Assembly: GCA_035443185.1 (NCBI GenBank)
Contig: DAORRV010000137.1
Location: 1-5,071 of the forward strand
Direction of reading: 5' to 3'
DNA length: 5,071 bases
From: UBA2330 sp035443185
GTDB lineage: Bacteria; Bacteroidota; Ignavibacteria; Tepidaquicellales; Tepidaquicellaceae
A program made the translations under genes and the position numbers. The notes beneath the pieces were generated by a model. That model was not told the origin of the DNA and searched no databases. It saw only the letters and a list, made by a program, of their open reading frames with translations. Positions 1 to 5,071 of this stretch are shown here, in pieces (position 1 is the first letter of the stretch; every line of letters begins with the position of its first letter).

Positions 1-149
1 GGATATTCGTCTTTTAGGGAATATTTAATTCTATTATTGATCTTCTTATTTCGAATCGTTATTAGTATTTAAAAATAATTGCAAATTTAAATATTCAACT
101 GATATTCTATATTATTGTAATTATTGCAAATTTTTAGAACACAAATTTA
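1..149. other. AT-rich non-coding flank downstream of the lipoprotein gene
   Basis: This stretch lies beyond the stop codon of the minus-strand lipoprotein gene. I see no open frame of useful length and no GC-rich stem followed by a T-run on the minus strand, so no terminator can be assigned. An 11-base direct repeat (ATTGCAAATTT) occurs at 78-88 and 123-133, but at this base composition it may be chance. Confidence 0.5.
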
Positions 150-1184
150 CTACTTAAATAATCCTGAAAATAAATAGTAATCAGCATTCGGAAAAGTTTT
201 TGCATCTGATTTATTTTGTGAATATAATTCAGGATACCAGTATATTGGATCAATTGTAATTCCGTTTACAGGAGTTGAAAATTTATCAACGAACGGACTC
301 AGTGACGGAAATATTATCCAGCCGTTTTCAGTATCAATTGTAAGTCCGCTTAGAAAATCAAACTTACCATCAGGAGCACCCGATCTTCCGTTAGTATATT
401 TATCAAGTCCCATTATTGTAATTAAAGGTTGATTCAGATTATTGATAGGTAATACCGTACTATATACACCATTTTTAAGATACTTTATTTCAAAATCAAA
501 ACCATCCTGAGAAACTCCTATTGCCGGCAACTGATAAATATTTCTCAGCTTCATCTTCCATGCAATTATATTTAATGGCTTTAGATTTTGAACTTTAATC
601 ATTTTCAGTACTAATGTATCCACAGAAGAAATTGAATCTGTACTATTTGTACCAAACTTCTCTCCTGTTCTTAATCTTTTGTAAGCAACTCCTGCAAAAA
701 TATTATCAGGGATATCAATTTTAAATGAAATGTAACCTGCATATTTATTCAGTACATATTCGCTTGAATGAAGCAATCTTACCAATCCGGATGCACTGAC
801 ACCTTGTACCGGATTTAGAACGGATTTTAATGAGTCAGGATAATTACCAACTGTCGGCATTGGGGACAGATCTATGTGAAGTCCTGCCCTTCTAGAATCA
901 TGTGTTTGAACATCTGTTTGAATCCAGACCTGAAAGTTATTATCATCGACAGAAAAACTATCAGTTTGAGAATTTATTCCAATGTTATTAAAATAATCTT
1001 CAAAACTGGATCGGTAAATTGTATCAAGAAAATAATGATTATCAGAATAATCCCAGACATCAATATCATATTCCTGAAGATCTTCATTATTATTGTTTAT
1101 GTTATCGTCACAAGCTGAAATAAATAATATTGGAATGAGTATAAGGAAAAGGTAAAACCTCTTTGCTGTGTTTTTATTTACCAT
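150..1184 (-). CDS. SprA-module lipoprotein (T9SS-related, free-standing)
   Basis: The 344-residue product is probably an outer-membrane or surface lipoprotein. Basic residues (K4, K8, R9) precede a hydrophobic stretch at 11-22 and a lipobox I-S-A-C with Cys25, followed by an acidic, Asn-rich linker (26-40). This linker suits surface export of Bacteroidota-type lipoproteins. From about residue 45 to the end the sequence resembles one repeat module of SprA, the giant T9SS translocon barrel. The matching motifs, in order, are V-W-I-Q-T (86-90), Y-I-S-F-K (151-155), T-L-V-L-K (190-194), L-K-P-L (201-204), L-R-N-I-Y (213-217), G-F-D-F-E-I (228-233), G-L-D-K-Y (259-263), P-D-G-K-F-D-F (271-277), I-I-F-P-S-L-S-P-F (290-298), then P-E-L-Y and K-S-D-A-K (318-329). 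The protein ends just after F-S-G-L-F-K, where SprA would continue into its next segment. The ATG is chosen because it gives a complete lipoprotein signal; A-rich sequence rather than a Shine-Dalgarno precedes it. The gene diverges from the propeller gene at 2010. The SprA resemblance comes from recalled family motifs, not a search. A domain cut out of a larger sprA gene is the alternative origin. Confidence 0.9.
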   Translation of the reverse strand: MVNKNTAKRFYLFLILIPILFISACDDNINNNNEDLQEYDIDVWDYSDNHYFLDTIYRSSFEDYFNNIGINSQTDSFSVDDNNFQVWIQTDVQTHDSRRAGLHIDLSPMPTVGNYPDSLKSVLNPVQGVSASGLVRLLHSSEYVLNKYAGYISFKIDIPDNIFAGVAYKRLRTGEKFGTNSTDSISSVDTLVLKMIKVQNLKPLNIIAWKMKLRNIYQLPAIGVSQDGFDFEIKYLKNGVYSTVLPINNLNQPLITIMGLDKYTNGRSGAPDGKFDFLSGLTIDTENGWIIFPSLSPFVDKFSTPVNGITIDPIYWYPELYSQNKSDAKTFPNADYYLFSGLFK

Positions 1185-1330
1185 TTTATTTTAGTTTTAA
1201 TAAATGAATTAGTAAAGTAGCAATTGAGATATATTGATCTGTTTAATTTTTGAAAAATTTATTTGTCAATTTGATTATAAAATATTCAAATATCAATCTA
1301 TATTTGTAGATACTTAAATTTCATAAATGC

Positions 1331-1413
1331 CGGAGTTTATTCAGACTCTATATTCCCGCTCGTTTCAAAGCTGCCGCTTGTTAACGTACTTGAAATTGAA
1401 ACTCCGTTTCAAA
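1331..1413. repeat. Cluster of nested inverted and direct repeats
   Basis: Within 83 bases there are four related elements. A perfect 7-bp hairpin TTGAAAC-TCC-GTTTCAA lies at 1396-1412. An 8-bp inverted repeat pairs CGGAGTTT (1331-1338) with AAACTCCG (1399-1406). The 9-base word CGTTTCAAA is repeated directly at 1361-1369 and 1405-1413. As a result TTGAAAC (1396-1402) can pair with either GTTTCAA copy, giving mutually exclusive folds. No T-run follows, so it is not a standard terminator. It could be a structured RNA leader, a protein-binding site or part of a dispersed repeat; the sequence alone does not decide. Confidence 0.5.
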
Positions 1414-1610
1414 CTCACAACCAATAATTTTTCTCCAGCGGCAATTCTTGTCATTGTTGGAGTCCTAAAAAGTTCTCGAATAATTATATTCAATTTTATT
1501 TTTGAATAAAACGTTTTGCAGGAATATTATAATTTTCCACCAGTGTTGTCCAAAATATTTAAATTTCAAATAAATAGTTCTAAAATTATTGAAAAATACA
1601 ATTTATTAAT

Positions 1611-1931
1611 TTAAAAATGAAAACTATCCCTCATTTGAATTTTCTCTATTAACTTATTTAGAATAACCCGCCTGTGATAAATTGCCGATAAGAAATTCTG
1701 GGCAATTGTGTAATGCAAGAATATATTGTTTGACGAAACCGTTTGTGCTTTTCTAAAGGTTGAGGAGTTTATATTTTTTTTAGTCACGCGAAAGAATTTC
1801 CGGCAAGTTATCAACGGCAGGCGACTTTTTCTGTTACTTTTTTTGTCGTAAAAAAAAGTGAGTAAAAAATAATGGATCCTAAATATTATGATTACACGTT
1901 TTGGACAGATGTGATTTTCCAAATTAATCAT
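1611..1931 (-). CDS. Doubtful 106-codon open frame with a strong ribosome binding site
   Basis: This frame starts at ATG 1931-1929, preceded by a perfect AGGAGG nine bases upstream (complement of 1941-1946), a far better Shine-Dalgarno than either flanking gene has. The predicted product begins M-I-N-L-E-N-H-I and is basic, with Lys, Arg, Ile and Phe in abundance and no domain, signal peptide or clear membrane segment. The composition looks like translated AT-rich DNA: residues 29-39 (F-Y-D-K-K-S-N-R-K-S-R) are simply the translation of the hairpin arm near 1826-1845. A 39-codon plus-strand frame (1872-1991) overlaps its start in antisense. I do not recognise the product. It is more probably a chance or decayed frame than a working gene, but the ribosome site justifies recording it. 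Confidence 0.15.
   Translation of the reverse strand: MINLENHICPKRVIIIFRIHYFLLTFFYDKKSNRKSRLPLITCRKFFRVTKKNINSSTFRKAQTVSSNNIFLHYTIAQNFLSAIYHRRVILNKLIEKIQMRDSFHF
1826..1869. repeat. AT-rich imperfect hairpin
   Basis: The arms at 1834-1844 and 1851-1861 pair over 11 positions (core ACTTTTTTT with AAAAAAAGT, one T-G wobble at 1835/1860) around a 6-base loop. After three mismatches the pairing resumes for five T-A pairs (1826-1830 with 1865-1869). The arms are mainly T and A runs with only one G-C pair, so an RNA stem would be weak. It could be a remnant of a palindromic repeat, or a bidirectional terminator-like element between the divergent genes. No transcript in the window clearly ends here. 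Confidence 0.35.
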
Positions 1932-2009
1932 CAGGCAAAACCTCCTTTCTTATTTAATCTGAAATTACTAATATTACCTGCCCCGAAATAAATCTTCAAA
2001 TATATTATC

Positions 2010-4787
2010 ATGAATAAATTATTCAGATTTTCAATTAGCTTAATTTTTGTTTTCACTTTTCTCTTTTTAATTAACATCAGGAACATTTCTTCACAGGTCA
2101 TCACCAACTGGACTTCAAAGGGTAACGGCGGAGGTGGTGCCTTATTCTCGCCGAGCTTTAGTCCGCATGATCCTGATGAACTTTACATCGCTTGTGACAT
2201 GACTGAATTATTTCATACTACAAACCTTGGACAAATTTGGACTGAAACTGACTTTAAAGAAATGACCGGCAATAACGGATCTGCAGTACAGTTTACAAAT
2301 GATCCGATGATCAGATATTGTATCAATTTTGAAAATGATCTTCGGACCCCTTATAAAACTACTAACGGTGGTACTTCGTGGGAGCCGTTAATTTCTGATC
2401 CTACTTTTGGTGAAACCTACAGTTTATTTTGTGATCCATCTAATTCAAATAATATTCTTCTTTCAAGTTATACTAATCTTTATTTTTCAAATAACGGAGG
2501 TACATCTTTTTCTTCAAAGTTTGTAAACGGAAACGGATGCTATATTGCAGGAGCATTATTTGACAATACAGATATTTATGTCGGTACAAATTCAGGACTG
2601 CTTGTATCTGCAAATTCAGGTTCAACTTTTTCAATTTCTGCAGTAGGTGGAATTCCGGGAACTCAGGCAATGGTCTCTTTTACCGGCTCAAAACAATCCG
2701 GTGTAGTCAGAATATTTTGTGTAACTCTCGGAAGTGGTGATGTGTATCCGGGAGTTACAGGTGCTGACTTCTGGAATTATCAAAATATTTATTCCATTGA
2801 TATCGGAAATCCAAACTGGACTGTAAAGTCAACAGGTATAAATTCTTCTCACTATCCATTTTTTGTTTCAATGTCACATTCAAACAATTCAGTTGCCTAC
2901 GTCGCAGGAGGAAGTGATGCCGGCTCACCGATCGTTTATAAAACTACTAACGGCGGAAATAACTGGACAAGTGTTTTACAAACTGTAAATAATCAGAATG
3001 TATTTACAGGCTGGTCGGGACACGGCGGAGACAGAGGCTGGTCTTATGGAGAATATGCTTTGGGATTTCAATGTTCACCGGCAGATCCAAATAAAGTTGC
3101 AATTACAGATCTTGGATTTCCGCACATTACTACAAACGGAGGTGCAACATGGATGCAGTCATATGTAAATCCCTCCGATCAGAATCCGATGAACTCTCCC
3201 ACTCCTTTAGGAAAACATTACAGATCTACAGGTCTCGAAAATACAAGCTGCTGGTGGCTTTCTTGGGCTGACTCTTTAAATATTTTTGGTTCGTATTCTG
3301 ATATCCGCGGAACGCGTTCGACGGACGGTGGAAATTTCTGGTCTTTTAATTATACAGGTCACACAAATAATACAATGTATCAGTCTCTGAAACATCCTTC
3401 GAATGGAAATATTTACGGTGCTACTTCCACTGTGCATGATATGTATCAAAGTACTTACCTGACAGATGCCCGTATAAACAGTGGTCTCGGAAGAATTTTA
3501 TTTTCTTCAAACAAAGGTCAGGCATGGCAGACACTTCATGACTTTTCACATCCGGTAATTAGTATTGCACTGGATCCGAATAATTCGAATAAGATGTATG
3601 CATCTGTAATACACAGCGCTCTCGGCGGAATATTTGTTTCAGACAATATTCAAAACGGCGGATCATCTACATGGACTAAACTTTCAAATCCTCCGCGCAC
3701 AGAAGGTCATCCTTTTAACATAAAAGTTTTAAATGACGGCACTCTGCTTTCTTCTTATTCAGGTCGCAGAAATCCTTCGGGAGTATTTACTGCGAGTTCG
3801 GGAATTTTCATCAGTACAAATTCAGGAACTACCTGGATCGACAGATCTCATTCCGGAATGCTTTACTGGACAAAAGATGTAGTCGTAGATCATCATGATA
3901 TAAATCAGAATACATGGTACGGATGTGTATTCAGTGGATGGGGCGGTCCGCCGAATGGACTTGGAGGACTTTATAAAACTACTAACCGCGGTGCTAACTG
4001 GACAAGAATAAATAATCTCGACAGAGTCGGCTCGTGCACCATCAGCCCGGTTAATCCAAATGAGATGTATATGACTACTGAAGTAAATGGTCTCTGGTAC
4101 AGCAGTAATATCAATTCCCCCACTCCGAATTTTAGCCAGGTCAGTTCTTATAAATTCCGTCAGCCCGAAAGAATTTTTTATAATCCATATAATGCAAATG
4201 AAGTTTGGGTTACGAGTTTTGGAAATGGAATTAAAAAAGGTTTTACAAACTCCCCAGCGATCTCATTAAATATAACTGCAGGCATTGAAGGTTTTCGGAA
4301 TAACACTTTACAGATTTCTGATACAATAAAAATTTATTTAAGAAATTCAGTTTCTCCTTATGAGTCAATTGATTCTTCTCAGGTTTTTTTAAATACATCC
4401 GGTAATGCAAATACAAATTTCCAAAATGCTATAGCAGGGAATTATTTTATTTCCTGTCATCACAGAAATGCACTTGAGACATGGAGCATGAATCCTGTAA
4501 TTTTCAATGAAGGTAATACTTCAGATTATAATTTCACTTCATCGCAGTCACAGTCATTCGGAAATAACATGATCTTAAAAACAGGAGTCTGGTGTTTTTA
4601 CAGCGGAGATGTAAATCAGGATGGCACGATTGATTTATCAGATGGAAGTCTAATCGATAATGACGCTTTTAATTTTGCAACGGGATATTTGTCAACAGAC
4701 GTAAACGGAGACGGTATTTCTGATCTTGGTGACGCAGTTTATTCTGATAATAATGGATTTAATTTTGTGGGGAAGGTTATTCCCTGA
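2010..4787 (+). CDS. Secreted Asp-box tandem beta-propeller protein with dockerin-like tail (GH74/sortilin-like)
   Basis: The 925-residue product is exported. It has a signal peptide (K3, R6, hydrophobic 7-22, probable cleavage near S28/Q29). Ten Asp-box (BNR) motifs, S/T-x-D/N-x-G-x-x-W/F, begin at residues 70, 117, 160, 200, 312, 374, 437, 499, 602 and 657. They are spread over about 30-745, enough for two beta-propellers as in GH74 xyloglucanases and sortilin/VPS10 proteins. The N-terminal G-G-G-G (40-43) and Y-I-A-C-D-M (59-64) correspond in position to the Gly-rich start and Y-A-R-T-D motif of GH74, whose Asp is catalytic. Equating Asp63 with that residue is inference, and a non-enzymatic adhesin or glycan-binding role is equally open. 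Residues 746-860 form a probable beta-sandwich linker (N-Y-F-I-S-C-H-H-R-N-A-L-E-T-W-S at 811-826), followed by two dockerin-like calcium loops (867-878, 897-908). I see no standard T9SS type A C-terminal domain. The ATG is supported by the signal peptide and has no Shine-Dalgarno. The bases coding Y-K-T-T-N are identical at three Asp-boxes (16 bases at 2351, 2936 and 3971). Confidence 0.96.
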   Translation: MNKLFRFSISLIFVFTFLFLINIRNISSQVITNWTSKGNGGGGALFSPSFSPHDPDELYIACDMTELFHTTNLGQIWTETDFKEMTGNNGSAVQFTNDPMIRYCINFENDLRTPYKTTNGGTSWEPLISDPTFGETYSLFCDPSNSNNILLSSYTNLYFSNNGGTSFSSKFVNGNGCYIAGALFDNTDIYVGTNSGLLVSANSGSTFSISAVGGIPGTQAMVSFTGSKQSGVVRIFCVTLGSGDVYPGVTGADFWNYQNIYSIDIGNPNWTVKSTGINSSHYPFFVSMSHSNNSVAYVAGGSDAGSPIVYKTTNGGNNWTSVLQTVNNQNVFTGWSGHGGDRGWSYGEYALGFQCSPADPNKVAITDLGFPHITTNGGATWMQSYVNPSDQNPMNSPTPLGKHYRSTGLENTSCWWLSWADSLNIFGSYSDIRGTRSTDGGNFWSFNYTGHTNNTMYQSLKHPSNGNIYGATSTVHDMYQSTYLTDARINSGLGRILFSSNKGQAWQTLHDFSHPVISIALDPNNSNKMYASVIHSALGGIFVSDNIQNGGSSTWTKLSNPPRTEGHPFNIKVLNDGTLLSSYSGRRNPSGVFTASSGIFISTNSGTTWIDRSHSGMLYWTKDVVVDHHDINQNTWYGCVFSGWGGPPNGLGGLYKTTNRGANWTRINNLDRVGSCTISPVNPNEMYMTTEVNGLWYSSNINSPTPNFSQVSSYKFRQPERIFYNPYNANEVWVTSFGNGIKKGFTNSPAISLNITAGIEGFRNNTLQISDTIKIYLRNSVSPYESIDSSQVFLNTSGNANTNFQNAIAGNYFISCHHRNALETWSMNPVIFNEGNTSDYNFTSSQSQSFGNNMILKTGVWCFYSGDVNQDGTIDLSDGSLIDNDAFNFATGYLSTDVNGDGISDLGDAVYSDNNGFNFVGKVIP
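4590..4784 (+). other. Dockerin-like C-terminal domain of the propeller protein
   Basis: Residues 861-925 hold two copies of the EF-hand-like calcium loop D-x-N-x-D-G-x-x-D-x-x-D. The first has D867, N869, D871, D875 and D878; the second has D897, N899, D901, D905 and D908. Each is followed by a similar segment (D-N-D-A-F-N-F at 883-889 and D-N-N-G-F-N-F at 913-919), so the domain is an internal duplication like type I dockerins. It closes the protein five residues after the second segment. In clostridia dockerins bind cohesins. In Ignavibacteria-type proteins I recall this tail as common at the C-terminus of secreted proteins, where its partner is not established to my knowledge. No cohesin is encoded in the window. 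Confidence 0.8.
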
Positions 4788-4790
4788 TCA

Positions 4791-4820
4791 GTTTTGAAGA
4801 TAAACATATCAAAATTTTTA
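4791..4820 (+). terminator. Weak terminator-like hairpin after the propeller gene
   Basis: TTTTGA (4792-4797) can pair with TCAAAA (4809-4814) around an 11-base loop, extended by a G-T wobble (4791/4815) and followed by a short T-run. It starts four bases after the stop codon. The stem has a single G-C pair, so it would be unstable; the stronger GC hairpin at 4858-4874 may serve instead. Confidence 0.25.
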
Positions 4821-4857
4821 TACCTATTGCTTCAACAATTGTTTTCCAATCTGTAAA

Positions 4858-4925
4858 CCGGAATGTCATTCCGGCATGCTACATATTTGTCATACCAGCG
4901 TGATCCAGGCTGCAGGAATCCAGTC
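4858..4925. repeat. REP-like palindromic repeat, two degenerate units
   Basis: A perfect 7-bp hairpin CCGGAAT-GTC-ATTCCGG occupies 4858-4874. From its centre a GTCATTCCGGCATGCT unit (4865-4880) is followed by a related GTCATACCAGCGTGAT unit (4889-4904), which matches at 12 of 16 positions. The block closes with CAGGAATCCAGTC (4913-4925). The GTCATTCC...GGAATCCAG arrangement is typical of the intergenic REP-type palindromes seen in many bacterial genomes. The first unit is intact enough to fold; the second keeps only a 4-bp CAGC/GCTG stem. Lying just downstream of a stop codon, it may stabilise or end the transcript. It is more GC-rich than its surroundings. Confidence 0.65.
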
Positions 4926-4981
4926 ATCTATCAATATCCAAAATTCCACAAAATTCTTACAATTTTCGACGGCTATATTTT

Positions 4982-5071
4982 TTACCCTGTTTTAACAAAC
5001 CCTTTGTCAGCCTGACTAAAATCGATGCCAAAAACCATTTTTTCACAAACTGCCTTTTTTACCATTTGACT
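4982..5071 (-). CDS. Possible C-terminal end of a minus-strand gene cut by the window edge
   Basis: On the minus strand an open frame enters from the right edge and ends with TAA at 4984-4982. It gives 29 residues in the window, including an internal ATG at 5065-5063 and the segment V-F-G-I-D-F-S-Q-A-D-K-G-F-V-K-T-G at the end. The amino-acid mix looks more protein-like than the neighbouring frames, but 29 codons is too short for a firm call and a second minus-strand frame is also open here. I do not recognise the product. If real, it would converge on the propeller gene with the REP-like repeat between them. Confidence 0.2.
   Translation of the reverse strand, partial: SQMVKKAVCEKMVFGIDFSQADKGFVKTG

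Larger units (their letters stand above)
1185..2009. other. Long divergent intergenic region with decayed or repeat-like sequence
   Basis: These 825 bp separate two divergent genes, far more than two promoters need. I found no confident protein gene in it. Sub-regions that stand out are the repeat cluster at 1331-1413, a somewhat less AT-rich block at about 1660-1930 with stop-interrupted frames on both strands, and an AT hairpin at 1826-1869. Promoters of both flanking genes must lie here, but I found no convincing pair. The Bacteroidota-type -7 box TATATTTG at 1299-1306 (plus) has its nearest upstream TTTG at 1270-1273, a spacer of 25, which is too long. On the minus strand a TTGACA (complement of 1264-1269) lacks a good -10. 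The sequence looks like a graveyard of repeat or gene remnants, which is inference. Confidence 0.5.

Noticed and set aside
78..133. 11-base direct repeat ATTGCAAATTT (78-88, 123-133)
   Set aside because: There are only two copies in very AT-rich sequence with no further structure, so it is probably chance.
876..1118. 80-codon plus-strand open frame
   Set aside because: It lies wholly inside the lipoprotein gene on the other strand, is Ile-rich and low in complexity, and has no signal or domain.
1264..1269. Minus-strand TTGACA as a -35 box for the lipoprotein gene
   Set aside because: The hexamer 17 bases downstream (TTAAAC) is a poor -10, and organisms of this group often use a different promoter consensus.
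1299..1306. TATATTTG as a Bacteroidota -7 promoter box
   Set aside because: The nearest upstream TTTG is 25 bases away, too far for the usual spacing, and no gene starts nearby on that strand.
1487..1508. 7-bp AT hairpin TATTCAA/TTGAATA
   Set aside because: It is a purely AT-dominated stem in AT-rich DNA with no adjacent gene end to terminate.
1327..1509. 60-codon plus-strand open frame starting at ATG 1327
   Set aside because: It has no ribosome site and spans the repeat cluster, and the product has no recognisable feature. Minus-strand readings of the same stretch are broken by stops.
1547..1907. 9-bp inverted repeat TGTCCAAAA / TTTTGGACA as possible element ends
   Set aside because: One such pair is expected by chance in an intergenic region of this size, no target duplication flanks it, and the interior has no transposase.
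2473..2670. 65-codon minus-strand open frame
   Set aside because: It is antisense to the propeller gene, whose Asp-boxes and continuous domain order show the plus strand is the coding one.
4087..4269. 60-codon plus-strand open frame
   Set aside because: It is out of phase inside the propeller gene and has no independent support.

Overview
The window is AT-rich DNA from a member of the Bacteroidota/Chlorobiota/Ignavibacteriota group, most likely an Ignavibacteria-type organism. Three things support this. Neither main gene has a Shine-Dalgarno sequence before its start. One gene encodes a lipoprotein that reads like a piece of SprA, the outer-membrane translocon of the type IX secretion system (T9SS), which is known only from this group. 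The other encodes an Asp-box protein ending in the Ig-like plus dockerin-like tail that I associate with secreted proteins of Ignavibacteria. The taxonomic call is inference, because the window holds no rRNA or marker gene.

Layout: positions 1-149 are non-coding sequence downstream of a minus-strand gene. Positions 150-1184 (minus) encode a 344-residue lipoprotein whose whole ectodomain resembles one repeat module of SprA. Positions 1185-2009 are an unusually long (825 bp) divergent intergenic region. It holds a cluster of short nested inverted and direct repeats (1331-1413), an AT-rich hairpin (1826-1869) and a doubtful 106-codon minus-strand frame (1611-1931) preceded by a perfect AGGAGG. 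Positions 2010-4787 (plus) encode a 925-residue secreted protein with ten Asp-box motifs (tandem beta-propeller, GH74/sortilin-like) and a C-terminal dockerin-like pair of calcium loops. Positions 4788-5071 hold a weak terminator-like hairpin, a REP-like palindromic repeat (4858-4925) and a possible minus-strand coding tail running off the window edge.

The two confident genes are divergent and each carries an export signal: one for lipidation, the other for the general Sec route with a non-standard C-terminal tail. Both are cell-envelope or extracellular products. A functional link between them is possible but not shown. The most interesting object is the free-standing SprA-like lipoprotein, because SprA modules are normally found inside a barrel protein of more than 2000 residues. 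No CRISPR array, tRNA, rRNA, transposase or phage gene is visible.
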